Below, one piece after another: positions 34,718 through 46,227 of a DNA stretch of 64,000 bases. Both the position numbers and the translations under genes were made by a program. Where the stretch lies: positions 434,001 through 498,000 of the forward strand of contig WIUZ02000011.1 of NCBI GenBank assembly GCA_015956445.1, given 5' to 3'. Position 1 is the first letter of the stretch. Every line of letters begins with the position of its first letter. This stretch comes from Thelephora terrestris (lineage: Eukaryota; Basidiomycota; Agaricomycetes; Thelephorales; Thelephoraceae). Under the pieces are notes generated by a model. That model saw only the letters and a program-made list of their open reading frames with translations. It did no database searches and was not told where the DNA came from.

Positions 34718-35867
34718 ATGAGGGACAAGAAGATATCAACAGACCTCAAAGCGACCATACTGGCTTTAGGCGGCCTCCATTCAGTATCCGAGATTGCAGC
34801 CTTGACAACTGTCAGCCGCTGTCAAATCTACCGTATCCGAAAAAGTTGGGAGACGATGAGATGCCTCAAGCCTGAGCGTATGGGTAGGAAGACCGGGAGA
34901 CCTCGTTTCCTCTGTCTTTCACAAGTTATCTACTAATGACATCTGAATTTAGTATGTTGTTGAAAGTGTACGAAGAACACCTGACATTTTCCTCGAAGAC
35001 CTTCAAACGCAAATCGAAGCCGATTTAGGAGTTGCAGTCTCACGCAAATTGATTTGGACAACCCTCTGACGAAATGGCCTTACCATGAAAAAGGTGAGCA
35101 GGATCATTTCCATCAAATATCTGCGGATGAAAACGATCTTTAGGCTTCTCGTGTTGCAGCAGAATGATCGGCCTTCAAATGCGCCGAGTACATGCTTCAT
35201 ATCTCAAGCCGATACACAAAAGACCAATTAGTCTTTGCAGACGAAACGTCCTTCGATCGACGTGTCTCACACCGCAAATATGCTTGGGCGGTCAAGGGAC
35301 AACGAGTGTCGAAAAAGGTATTACTCTGCAGGGGCAAGAGGTAAGCCGCTCATCAGCCGCTTTTTGAACGTTCGGTTGACGTCTCCACAGGTACTCTGTC
35401 CTCCCCGCGTTATCTCTTGATGGAATCATCGCATTGGACATCGTCCAGGGATCTTATGATACGGAGCACTTCAAAAAGTTTATATGCAGCCTGCTCGATG
35501 AGATGAACATTTTTCCTGGTCCCAACTCTGTCATAGTGGTGGACAATTGCCGAATTCACAAATCCCAAGACATCATCAACATGATTTATGAGCGGTGACA
35601 ATCTACATGTCCAGGCATTGTGTTATTGCTAATACGGACATATTTAGGGGCATGCGCTGTGAATTCCTTCCCCCATATTCCCCAGACTACAATCCCATTG
35701 AGCTAGCCTTCTCAGCAATCAAGGCTGACTTCCGCCATCACCTACCAGCCCTCGAGCGCAGTGCGATGACCGACAACCAACGTGAGGTCCTCGTTTCGAT
35801 CCACAACTCGGTGTTTTCCATAACATCCGAAGATGCATATGGGTGGTTTCGGCGTTGCGGTTACTGA
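34718..35867 (+). pseudogene. Tc1/mariner-like DD34E transposase, damaged
   Basis: Five exons with GT...AG introns. Exon 1 has a helix-turn-helix start (SEIAALTTVSRCQIYRIRKS). Later exons carry the catalytic triad: D in VFADETSFDRR, D in VIVVDNCRIHKSQ, and E in SPDYNPIE 34 residues further on, hence DD34E. The protein would be about 320 residues, normal for the family. Two in-frame TGA codons (35067-35069 in exon 2, 35165-35167 in exon 3) interrupt it. Both are what CGA would become after C-to-T change at CpG. It is therefore probably inactive but recently so. It could cut at TA and might once have moved the TA-flanked palindromes, though their termini differ. Confidence 0.8.
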
Positions 35868-36153
35868 TGAGAAGACTCAATTTTTTCGAAATACAAGTAC
35901 ACATACATACTGCTTTTACTTGTTCCCCCCCTTACCTTTGAGCTTTTTGACCCTCCCCAATGCGTTGCTTTTGATCGCGCGCGCCGTTCCATCCTTCATA
36001 TCAGGAATGATCTCCATCATACGTTCTGTGGTGAGAGAATCATCTGCAAGCTCGTTCAGATAGAAATAGCCTTGTTGATGGAAACCCTCCGTGTAATTGG
36101 TGAAATAATGATGACCACGGTCAGCGGCTTCAAGCTCGGCTAAAAAATCAGAA

Positions 36154-36506
36154 TGTTGAACCGAAGGTCTGTGCCCGGCAACGGGTCAACCGGCTCCACC
36201 GCTTCGTGCGAGAGCCGATGCCGGAGAGCGCTGAATAAGCAACCCGAAGGGACGGTGTCACATCAGTGACCCGATCGGTCGGTATGACGCGCGCGTGCCT
36301 TAAGCCGCCGCACGGACCACGCATCAGTCACAATGTATAGATGTGACGTTAATAGAGTAGATAGTATATATACCCCTCATGTGTCCATAGATGAATCAAT
36401 AGCTTCTCTCTCTCTCTCTCCCACTTGCACTACTATATCTTTCCCTCTCAGGTAAGAACTAGAGTACGCCATGTAGTAGTATAGAATATACTCTACCTGC
36501 TCAACA
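36154..36506 (+). repeat. Copia 5' LTR
   Basis: TGTTGAACCG...GCTCAACA, with a TATATATA box near 36369 and a CT-repeat leader near 36405. Confidence 0.95.
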
Positions 36507-36821
36507 GGTTATGAGCCCGGGCTACGCCCTGTGTTCCAAGCTGCGCCTCTGTGGCTGCGCTGTGAACAGGCTCTAATCTTACCTTAGTGCGCCCTCTGTG
36601 GCTGCCACTGCGCTATCCACTGCGCAGGAAGGGGAAAGACTAATTCTTCCCTCTTTCATTGCACTTGGCATAGAAGCGTTCATTAACTGATGACTCTTAA
36701 TTTGGGTGTAGGCACTTCCACCCCCCAAAAACAAAGAAACATGTCGTCTCAGCTTACCTCTCTCGTCCCCGTCCTCGAAGGCCCCAACTATCAGTGATGG
36801 GCTCCTGCCATCAGAAGCTTC

Positions 36822-39800
36822 TTGATGGCACAAGGACAGTGGAGACTAATGAAGAAAGGAAAGCCTACCAAAACGGTACAACCATACATAGCAGCTGTTC
36901 CTGCCACCGATGATGCTGAAGAAATTCCGGCGCAGGAGGGCGGAGAAGACGTTGACGAAGACGCGCTCGAAGCGTGGGAGGAGAACAACTCCAAAGCCCT
37001 AGGAAATGTATTCCTGAGGCTAAGTCCTGACATCCAGGCAAAACACAAGTCCGAAGAGGATGCTTGGGCTTTGTACCAGGCAATTGATGCGGAGTATGGG
37101 AAGCCCGGTGTAATGGGGATCTATTCGGAGTTCAAAAACGCTCTGGACATACAGATCCCTGGAAATGCGGACCCCATTCCGGCGATAGACAAAATCATGG
37201 CCCATTTTGGTCGACTTGCTGAAGCAAATGCAGCAATCCCAGATTTCATCAAGGCCATGATGATACTCTCCCGGATGCCTCCTGCCTATGATTACCTTGC
37301 CCAGATCCTCTGCCAGGCCGACGACATCGGTAAAGTCAATATCGATGAGCTAAGGAAAATGGTCAAATTGGCCTGGGAGCAGAAGTCCAGCTCCCGTCGC
37401 TCCGGACAACAAGCACAGAAGTTGTCCAACGTACAGCGCGCCCCTGGGAACCCAAATTTCCAGCAGCAACAGCAGCAGCACGACGGGAGCCAGCTCCAGG
37501 GCCAAGGCCGAGGACGAAACCGTCGAGGACAAAGAGGAGGTCGAGGAAGATTCCAGCAACAGGCTCAGCAAACTGACAAGTCTCAAATGCCACCTCCCCC
37601 TCCACAACCTCCGGTTCCCTCCAGCTCTACCATCTCGGTCTCGGATTATGGCTTTGCCTCCATGGCGGCTTTTCCCATACGCCATTCCCCCATCCATCGA
37701 CAAGGCACAGGGGCCCCTTCCTTCTACCCCTCCGTACAGGAGGCTAGGGACCTTGCAACGCGCATAAGCGTAAAGCCTTCGATTGAGACCCTCAAAAGGC
37801 TGGAGCACTCCTATGAGCAGACAGTTGATCCTCGCCCCCGCAAGAAGGCGCGTACCCCGCCAGGCGAGGATGAAGTAAGCCTAGGATGGTCGGATGATGA
37901 GATGGATGTTGTCTCCCCTGCGTCGGTTGCCGGACCGTCTGGCCTTGACGGAAGGTATGAAACAAATTTAGTGTTGAGTAACGAAACTAACGACTCCACA
38001 GCACCTGAAGATATACATAATTCTTCAGTAGTTGCTTCCAAATATATTTGCTTTACCTTGTCTGCCCCGAGTGAAACTGAGGCTGTGTGGATGCTCGATT
38101 CTGGAGCATCCTGGCACTTTACTTTTGACATAAACGACTTTGTGGAGTACGAGGCTATTGAGTCCATTCCTTTGAGAACAGCGACCACCTTCACGACGAT
38201 TATTGGTAAAGGAACAGTGATCCTCTACATAAACAAAAAGGCCATTCGACTAAATCCTGTCTATCATGTCCCAAACATCTCCCATAGGCTGCTGTCCCTT
38301 GGTCAGTTCCTCAAAAGCGGACTCTTCTCGAGGGGGAGTGCTCGCGAAATCTCACTCTATGAGGAAGAAACAGAGTTTCTTACCTTCCACCCTCGAACCG
38401 AGGATGACAGTATTTACGTCATTAGAACCCTCCTCGGAGCGCAACTTACTGCTGCTACAATTGAGACCATTTATAATGCTGATTTTGAAATCATGCACCG
38501 CCGACTGGCTCACCCCTCAAAGGAGGTGATCCAAAAGGCTGGGAAACATGTCAAGGATTTTCCTCATGTCGAAATCCCGAAAGAGCACCTCTGCACTGGA
38601 TGTGCGCAAGGAAAGATGACAAATAAACCCTTTCCCCCATCCAACACCAGAGCAAGCACTCCCTTCGAACTGATCCATTCGGATCTAAAGACCTTTCCCA
38701 TCGAATCCTACCGCAAATACAAGTACTCAATCGTCTTTTATGACGACTACACCTCACACGCCTGGACCATGAATTTGCGCACTAAGGATGCTGCACTTGT
38801 GGCTACAAGACACTTCCTGGCTATGGTTGAAACCAAGTACCAGAAGAGAGTACGTCGATGGATGTCCGATGCCGGAGGGGAGTACACGTCCCTAGCTTTT
38901 ACAACAATGCTCAAGGAAAAAGGGATTGAGATCCTCCAGTCTATCCAGCATGCACACCAACAAAATGGTCGCGCGGAAAGGATCATTCGAACATTGATGG
39001 ATAAAGCAGAATCCATGAGATTGCAGGCTTGCCTCCCTCAGTCTTGGTGGGAATTCGCCCTTGACCACGCAACTCACGTTTACAATCGAACGCCGAACCG
39101 TCGCCTAAATTGGCAGACTCCATTCCAACTATTAAATGGAAGTAAGCCTTCAATTGATCATCTTCGGGTCTTTGGCTGCGGAGCCTACGTCTTCATCCCG
39201 GAAGAAGTACGGATAAACAAACTCGCGCCCCGATCAGAATTGATGACCTACCTGGGTACTCACCCAGGAGGAAAAGGATGGATCTTTATGCGCGGACCTA
39301 ACAATATCATTTTCTCCGCTGCTCAGGCCACCTTCGATGAGTTACACTTTCCAAAGTGCCCAACTGCCAGTGTACGGCGGAACACACGGCTGCAGTCTAC
39401 TGCGCCACCTCTACCCAGTCATCACTGTCACAAAGACAGTGACTGCCAGTGTCCCCTTCTAGGAGGACAAGAGGAAGATGACGCAGCACCCTCAACGCAT
39501 CCCAAGCCTACCCCCAAACCTTCCTCAAAAGGCAAGGAACGTGCTATTGAGCCCGTACCACGGCCACAAACGCCGGTACAATCTAGAGCGCCCAGTCCGG
39601 AGCCGCCGAGATCGCCTACACCCAGCTCTAGCTCTGATTCCGGCCCTGAGGATGCACCACCCGCCCCACCAATGATTATGCCTCCGTCACCTGTTAAGAC
39701 TTGGAGGCCTCAGCGTGAGCGGAAAGTACCGGCCAAGCCCGGCAATGTTTACGGTAGTAAGCATCCGGTAGAGATAATTAAGTCTATCCGGCGTATGAAG

Positions 39801-41633
39801 GATTGGAAGAAGGTTGTCAGAGATTTTTCCGTAGCACCTAGGCGCAGGCGAAGTTCAGGAGCAGTTCCCGGACCTAGCGCGCAGCCACTTCCTGAGAGAG
39901 AATCCTCCGCTGAGGAAGAGACTGAAGCGGCGTCAGAGTCCGAAGATGAGGTTGAAAAATCCGTTGAACCATCCGGATTCACCACCCCTGAGGAAGACAC
40001 TGACGCCCTTCTGACTAGGCTATGCCGGGAAGGGGGAGTAGAACTCCAAAACCTCTTAATTTCGAAAGCAGTCTCACCAACCGCCAACAAAAAAACTCCA
40101 AAAGAATGGAAATACCGAGACATCGCCACACTACCACAGGCAGAGCTCGAGGAATGGAGGACAGCCTGCAACGAAGAGTTGGAAGCTCTTCGCAGGCGCA
40201 AAGTATACGACCTGGTAGAGCGCCCTCAAGGCCGCAAGGTTATCAAAAACCGCTGGGTATTCGACCAGAAACCAGATGGTCGCAAGAAAGCCCGCTTAGT
40301 AGCAAAAGGCTTCTCACAGGTTGAGGGAATGGACTACGATGCCGTATTCTCCCCCGTTGTCCGATTCGAGACAGTGCGCCTAATATTTGCAATGGCCGCC
40401 CTCGGAGGATGGGTCCTCAAAGGACTTGATGTTCGAAATGCGTACCTATACGGCGAACTCGATGAGGAAATATACATGGAACAACCAGAGGGATTCGTAG
40501 CTCCAGGAAAAGAGACTCATGTTCTCCGCTTAAAGCGTGCCCTCTACGGACTGAAACAAGCCGGGCTCGCATGGTGGCGAGCCCTGAAACGGTCCATGGA
40601 AAAGCTCGGATTCAAATCCTTGAGCTCAGATGCTGAGATCTTCATCTACCAAGATAAAGATGGAAGATTCGTAATTGCGTTAATCTACGTAGACGATGCC
40701 ATCTTTACCGGACCCCACACAGCGCTTACGGAGCAGCTCAAGGGGGAGTTTATGAAGATATGGGAAACCAGGGATTTAGGGGACCTAACCGATTTCCTCC
40801 GCATGAGGATCACCCGACACGGCAGCAAAATCTCTATAGATCAATGCGCCTACCTTCAAACGGTCCTTGAGCGATGTGGGATGCAAAATGCTAAAGTCGC
40901 AGCAACCCCTCTCCCGGCCGGGTATGTGCCGACTCCGTCGACAGAAGTAGCATGCCCGGAAAGACGAAGCAGGTTCCAAACCATAATTGGTTCCTTACTA
41001 TACCTCATGCTGGGTACCCGACCAGATATCGCCTTTGCGGTTACCAAACTTGCGCAATATGCTGCAAACCCATCAAAAGAGCACGTCGAGAAAGTGCTGT
41101 ATATCTGCCGCTATTTAATCGGAACTTCCAAATATCGATTAACCTACGACGGAGATTCACGGGAAGGTATCTCAGCCTGTACCGACTCAGACTGGGCTTC
41201 AGACCCCACTCAAAGACGATCCCAAAGTGGATACTTTGTCCGAATGGCAAAAGGGCTCATCTCATGGACCTCAAGAGCGCAGAAAACCATTGCGCTGTCG
41301 TCCACTGAGGCTGAATACATGGCGCTCTTCGATTGTAGCCGCCAAGTAGTCTGGATGCATACCCTTCTGGGAGAGCTCGGCTATGACCTTAAAGCCATCC
41401 CAATCTGCGGAGATAACCAAGGCTCGATCTTTATCGCCTCAAACCCGGTTACTGAAAAGAGGTCGAAACACATCGACATCCGCTACCATTATATTCGCGA
41501 GGTCATCAATGATGGACGCGTGGTAGTGTATTTCATTCCCGGAGATGACAATCCCGCGGACCTCCTGACGAAGAACCTTGGAGTCGTCAAACTCAGAAAA
41601 TTTAGAGATGCCTTAGGCCTTGAATTCTTCTGA
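36822..41633 (+). CDS. Copia Gag-Pol polyprotein (fossil element)
   Basis: Open over about 1600 residues. Order: a gag-like N-terminal region (residues about 1-200) with an RG-rich tail; aspartic protease motif MLDSGASWHFT (about 425); HHCC pre-integrase (HRRLAHPSKEV...CTGCAQGK, about 550-590); integrase core (HSDLKTFP, WMSDAGGEYTS, NGRAERIIRT, about 625-730); a Pro/Ser linker; reverse transcriptase (LDVRNAYLYGELDEEIYMEQ; YVDD near 1290); RNase H (TDSDWASDP, LSSTEAEYMAL, about 1450-1500). The protease-integrase-RT-RNase H order is that of Ty1/copia. The element is treated as a fossil. Confidence 0.93.
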   Translation: MMAQGQWRLMKKGKPTKTVQPYIAAVPATDDAEEIPAQEGGEDVDEDALEAWEENNSKALGNVFLRLSPDIQAKHKSEEDAWALYQAIDAEYGKPGVMGIYSEFKNALDIQIPGNADPIPAIDKIMAHFGRLAEANAAIPDFIKAMMILSRMPPAYDYLAQILCQADDIGKVNIDELRKMVKLAWEQKSSSRRSGQQAQKLSNVQRAPGNPNFQQQQQQHDGSQLQGQGRGRNRRGQRGGRGRFQQQAQQTDKSQMPPPPPQPPVPSSSTISVSDYGFASMAAFPIRHSPIHRQGTGAPSFYPSVQEARDLATRISVKPSIETLKRLEHSYEQTVDPRPRKKARTPPGEDEVSLGWSDDEMDVVSPASVAGPSGLDGRYETNLVLSNETNDSTAPEDIHNSSVVASKYICFTLSAPSETEAVWMLDSGASWHFTFDINDFVEYEAIESIPLRTATTFTTIIGKGTVILYINKKAIRLNPVYHVPNISHRLLSLGQFLKSGLFSRGSAREISLYEEETEFLTFHPRTEDDSIYVIRTLLGAQLTAATIETIYNADFEIMHRRLAHPSKEVIQKAGKHVKDFPHVEIPKEHLCTGCAQGKMTNKPFPPSNTRASTPFELIHSDLKTFPIESYRKYKYSIVFYDDYTSHAWTMNLRTKDAALVATRHFLAMVETKYQKRVRRWMSDAGGEYTSLAFTTMLKEKGIEILQSIQHAHQQNGRAERIIRTLMDKAESMRLQACLPQSWWEFALDHATHVYNRTPNRRLNWQTPFQLLNGSKPSIDHLRVFGCGAYVFIPEEVRINKLAPRSELMTYLGTHPGGKGWIFMRGPNNIIFSAAQATFDELHFPKCPTASVRRNTRLQSTAPPLPSHHCHKDSDCQCPLLGGQEEDDAAPSTHPKPTPKPSSKGKERAIEPVPRPQTPVQSRAPSPEPPRSPTPSSSSDSGPEDAPPAPPMIMPPSPVKTWRPQRERKVPAKPGNVYGSKHPVEIIKSIRRMKDWKKVVRDFSVAPRRRRSSGAVPGPSAQPLPERESSAEEETEAASESEDEVEKSVEPSGFTTPEEDTDALLTRLCREGGVELQNLLISKAVSPTANKKTPKEWKYRDIATLPQAELEEWRTACNEELEALRRRKVYDLVERPQGRKVIKNRWVFDQKPDGRKKARLVAKGFSQVEGMDYDAVFSPVVRFETVRLIFAMAALGGWVLKGLDVRNAYLYGELDEEIYMEQPEGFVAPGKETHVLRLKRALYGLKQAGLAWWRALKRSMEKLGFKSLSSDAEIFIYQDKDGRFVIALIYVDDAIFTGPHTALTEQLKGEFMKIWETRDLGDLTDFLRMRITRHGSKISIDQCAYLQTVLERCGMQNAKVAATPLPAGYVPTPSTEVACPERRSRFQTIIGSLLYLMLGTRPDIAFAVTKLAQYAANPSKEHVEKVLYICRYLIGTSKYRLTYDGDSREGISACTDSDWASDPTQRRSQSGYFVRMAKGLISWTSRAQKTIALSSTEAEYMALFDCSRQVVWMHTLLGELGYDLKAIPICGDNQGSIFIASNPVTEKRSKHIDIRYHYIREVINDGRVVVYFIPGDDNPADLLTKNLGVVKLRKFRDALGLEFF

Positions 41634-41709
41634 GCACATACCTCCAACTTACTACAGTCCAGTTCCCACCAATGAAGTTATACAGGGAGCTGTACTTAGT
41701 AAGGGGGAG

Positions 41710-42062
41710 TGTTGAACCGAAGGTCTGTGCCCGGCAACGGGTCAACCGGCTCCACCGCTTCGTGCGAGAGCCGATGCCGGAGAGCGCTGAATAAGCGACC
41801 CGAAGGGACGGTGTCACATCTGTGACCCGATCGATCGGTATGACACGTGCGTGCCTTAAGCCGCCACACGGACCACGCATCAGTCACAATGTATAGATGT
41901 GACGTTAATAGAGTAGATAGTATATATACCCCTCATGTGTCCATAGATGAATCAATAGCTTCTCTCTCTCTCTCTCCCACTTGCACTACTATATCTTTCC
42001 CTCTCAGGTAAGAACTAGAGTACGCCATGTAGTAGTATAGAATATACTCTACCTGCTCAACA
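41710..42062 (+). repeat. Copia 3' LTR
   Basis: Copy of the 5' LTR at about 98 percent identity, preceded by the polypurine tract and followed by duplication CAGAA (42063-42067). Confidence 0.95.
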
Positions 42063-43714
42063 CAGAAATGGAGGGATATTCAATGTGCCGATCGTCATCG
42101 CTTGGTGACTGGCGCCTCCTCTCGTCTGCGGGGGTGTTGGGCAAAACATTGGCATGGGAAGTGGTAGGATATGGAGGGTAGGGGGGATTTGAGAGTCCAG
42201 GGGTAGGGTACAAAGGGTTGGGTGGTGTATTCAAGGGCCCTGCTGTTAGATATGGGTTCCATCCTACAAATGGGTTGGACGGATAAACATAGTGGGAATC
42301 AGAGGTGGGGGGTCTCCGGCCTTTGGGTGAGATGACTGGTTGACCTGTAAGATCTGTGGGGAGCGAGACTCGAGGGTGATTTTTATAGACTCTCTCAAGT
42401 ACCTCCTTTGGCGGACGTCTGCGACTTTCCCATTCACCATGATTCTGGTTATGTAAGCATATGTTAAAAACATGACCGCTTCGATGTTTGATGAAGATCT
42501 TACTATCATCGTCGCCCACAGGGAGAGCTCCTCCATCGAGTAGCGATGGTGATCAGAGTTGGTCAGCAATGTGCACGGAGCATTGCAGCGGGCACAGTTA
42601 TTTTCCCGTCTAATCCTTTCAATGATTGCTTCCTCAGAGTCGTCGGTGGTCTCCGAATCTGAAGTGTCATTGACATCTGACTCTGATGTTTTGGACCCAG
42701 CACTCGGTGTCAGGTCAGGGTCTCGAGCTCGCTTGGCCTTTTTACAAGACTGAAAGTGAACTGTATGTAAGATTTGATGGGATTCTGATGGAACGATGGG
42801 TACCTTTTTTGGCACACCACGTTTTTGCTTCACTGCAGACAATTTCTTCTTTGACTTCTTCTTTGCCTTTGCCTTCCCCTTCTTTTTGTTCGACGGCTCG
42901 TCTTCGTCTTCATCGTCTTCGTCCCTTATCCTCTCTACTTTGTTCAAGACCTGGAGATCGATCCTCCACCCCGAGGCAAGATCAGCGTCCTTCAAGTTGC
43001 TCTCCCTCTTGGCTCAGGCCCGAATTTGTTTTGCTCCCGCCTCCATCATATGTTCGTATGCCCGTTCGTCTGACAGGGTGGTCCACATCTTTGAACCCGA
43101 CCCGTTACTGAATTTCCACGCAAGGCGGGGTACGTAACCCTCTCGCAAACACATTTCCTCAGAAGCCACCTTGACGAATCTTGACCAGGTGACATCCTCA
43201 CTGAGGTAGGTCTCAGAGAGCACGTTATTTCCAGTTGGGAATGCAAAAAGCGGGGAGACAGGTTTATTTACTAGTCCAGTAAGTCCATGTCCATAGCAAT
43301 GTGAGTTGATATCTGACCTTCTGTTCCCGTTGTTCGGGAGGCTTGACCGCCAGTCCCCTGCTGTTGAATGTTGAGGCTGAAGCTCTCGACCGATGTACCG
43401 AATCGGGCGAAACCCACCTGGTGAGCTGGGTTCTCATTGGGCTGCCTCGATCTCATTGCAGTCAAAGTTTTTGCCACCTCTTGCACAGTGGGCATAAATT
43501 CGTCCTCTTCCTCCATGGAGTCAGCCTGTCCAAGTTCAGCATACTTCTGAGGTTCGTCACGAAAGCTGGGGCTTGAACTCCCTGACAACACAGGGGTTAC
43601 TGATCTTGAACGCTCCCCAGGGTCATCAGGAATGCATTCTTTTGTGGTGGTCTCTGTGTGGTGCGCACTACGGCGGACTGCATAGCCAGCCGTGTTTGGC
43701 TTTTTGGCCATCAT

Positions 43715-44125
43715 GAGAAGTGTTAGTTGATGGTGATGGACGTGCAACGAGACTTCGAGAGATCACCTTCGATCGCAACATGGCGAGAGGCTTCGGGCTC
43801 GGTGAAAAATCCAGCCCACTTCACGATATCCCCCTGGAGCACCCTGGCCAGGTAAAATTACAATAAGAACTTATATAAGTAGCACAAAATACAATAACCA
43901 GTCCATGACATAAGTATCAGATAGAATTCCCCCGGTCACAGGGATGCTCCAAATTTTGTGACCGCCTTGTAGACGATGATCACTGGGCCTTGTTTGAGCA
44001 AAGAGGTGGCCGGCCATTGCTTTGCTGAGGAGGAGACGTTTGGGCAAGATCTCCGCCATGCAAGGTCTCTTTTTTTTCGCGACGCGTCGGAGTTATGTGT
44101 GCCAAGTGTTTCGAAACCCGCAGTA
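43715..44125. other. Promoter-side region of the transposon's second gene
   Basis: Non-coding stretch between the start of the minus-strand gene and palindrome P2. It contains a TTATATAAG word (43870-43878) and, next to P2, a diverged mirror of the left subterminal sequence. No gene seen. Confidence 0.45.
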
Positions 44126-45168
44126 CCAGGCACTGGTGCTCCCAATTAGGCAGGTGCCGACAGTGTGGGTGGCCCGGGAGAGTGGATTGCTTATATAATA
44201 AAAATTTCCCAAAAAGGAAAGTTTTGATGGCTTACATAAGCAACTCAAAAATGATTTTGGCATTGAATTTTCTTTTTGGGAAATCTTGATGGCTGACATA
44301 AGCGGGTCATGTGACTGAAAAAAGTGGGTATTGCTTATGTAATCAGGTCATGTGACCGACCAAAAAAGGAAAGTTTTGATGGCTTACATAAGCGTCTCAA
44401 AAATGCTTTTGGAGGGGCCTTTCCCAAGAAGGGAATTCCTTTTTAGGAAATATTTGATGGATTACTAAAAAAGGAAATTTTGATGGCTTACATAAGCAGC
44501 TCAAAAATGCTTTTGGCAAAATTACCAAAAAAGGAAATTATATGCTAGAAAATTCGGAAAAATGCCAGAAAAATCCTAAAAAATACCGAAAAAATTCTCA
44601 CAGGTCTAGAAAGTGCCCAAAATGGTAAATCAATTCCAGAAATATCCAAAAAATTGTTTTTCTGGCTGGAAAAATCAGGAAAAATCCGAAAAAATTGCCA
44701 AAAATTCCAGAATATAGCTAAATATTTTATAAAACTCATTTCAATTTTTTGGTCCACTGAATAGCCCATAATTCCAATATTAATTTTTTTGCCCAAAAAA
44801 TTCATAAAAATTGGAAAATACAAATATATCTATAATATTCATTATATCATGAAGTACAGACCAGTTTGTGGTCATAAACTAGCCCTAAACCTAGTCCTGG
44901 ACCTAACCTAACCTAACCTAGCCTAACCCTAACCCTAACCTAACCTAACCTAACTTAGCCTAACCTAATCTAACCCTAACCCTAAACCTAACCTAAACCT
45001 AACCTAAACCAACCTAACCTAACCCCAAACCTAACCTAACTCCAAACCTAACCTGCCCTAAACCTAACCTAGCGCCAAACCTAAACCTAAACCTAAACCT
45101 AAACCTAAAGCTAACTCTGACCTGGCCTAGTTTGGCCTTATCTTATCTTATCTTATCTTATCTTATCT

Positions 45169-45199
<31 letters not shown>

Positions 45200-46196
45200 T
45201 CTTATCCTGTCTTACCTACCCTAGACCCAACCTAACCTGACATAGTAAACTTAACCTAGTCCACCACAGATCACCCAACCTAACCTAAAGTGGTCCACCT
45301 GACATAGACTGATGCAACTTGAGTTTATCTCTTCTAATTAGCTGTTATCTTATCTGGGCTTAATCTAAATACCCTAGCTAACCAACATCTAACCCAACCT
45401 CACCTGGCTCACCAGCAAGTAACTGGGCTACAGGAACACACCCTGAGCTGCACTATCCCATATCCTGTATCCAACTGTCACTCAAACACAAGAATTGTGG
45501 TGGACCTACAAGTTAGTGGACCCATAAGCCCACAGACCCACAAGCATAGGCTGCTCACTCAGTGGAGACATCTGTTATCCAACCTCACCCATGTACCACC
45601 CTCACCCTGGATTCTGTGCCAGACCACAACTTCACCACAGCTCAAGTTCAACCACCTGGCTGAACCTGCAAGTCAGGTTAATAGACTACTGGTTATGGAT
45701 CCATGGATTTGTAGACCTGATTGTACATGGGTTCAGCCAGGTGGTTGAACTTGAGCTGTGGTGAAGTTGTGGTCTGGCACAGAATCCAGGGTGAGGGTGG
45801 TACATGGGTGAGGTTGGATAACAGATGTCTCCACTGAGTGAGCAGCCTATGCTTGTGGGTCTGTGGGCTTATGGGTCCACTAACTTGTAGGTCCACCACA
45901 ATTCTTGTGTTTGAGTGACAGTTGGATACAGGATATGGGATAGTGCAGCTCAGGGTGTGTTCCTGTAGCCCAGTTACTTGCTGGTGAGCCAGGTGAGGTT
46001 GGGTTAGATGTTGGTTAGCTAGGGTATTTAGATTAAGCCCAGATAAGATAACAGCTAATTAGAAGAGATAAACTCAAGTTGCATCAGTCTATGTCAGGTG
46101 GACCACTTTAGGTTAGGTTGGGTGATCTGTGGTGGACTAGGTTAAGTTTACTATGTCAGGTTAGGTTGGGTCTAGGGTAGGTAAGACAGGATAAGA

Positions 46197-46227
<31 letters not shown>

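Larger units (their letters stand above)
36154..42062 (+). mobile_element. Ty1/copia LTR retrotransposon, nearly whole
   Basis: 5909 bp with two 353-bp LTRs (36154-36506, 41710-42062), 5-bp duplication CAGAA on both sides, a primer-binding-like GGTTATGAGCCCGGGC after the left LTR and a polypurine AAGGGGGAG before the right one. The LTRs differ at about six positions (about 1.7 percent), mostly C/G to T/A, so it is young. It looks nearly whole, with about one break. It interrupts the second gene of the DD34E transposon. Confidence 0.95.
35916..43714 (-). pseudogene. Second gene of the DD34E transposon, SAM-like C-terminus
   Basis: Starts MMAKKPNTAGYAVRRSAHH at 43714; exon 1 is 43418-43714 (99 codons). 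Further minus-strand exons encode KMWTTLSDERAYEHMMEAG, a Lys-rich run (KKKGKAKAKKKSKKK), an acidic stretch, a Cys motif (CARCNAPC) with HRYSMEELSLWA, and, after an intron at about 42456, a Pro/Tyr-rich linker. The last part (36149-35916) encodes DFLAELEAADRGHHYFTNYT and then GYFYLNELADDSLTTERMM, resembling SAM-like C-termini frequent in Agaricomycete repeat-associated proteins. The stop is at 35916-35918. The copia element sits inside the last exon (duplication CAGAA). A TGA at 43014-43016 also interrupts the frame. A basic-acidic-Cys-SAM layout suggests a DNA- or protein-binding accessory factor; the role is inferred only. Confidence 0.6.

Noticed and set aside
39749-40201. Minus-strand frames inside the copia element
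   Set aside because: They lie antisense to the clear Gag-Pol frame and are codon-bias shadows.
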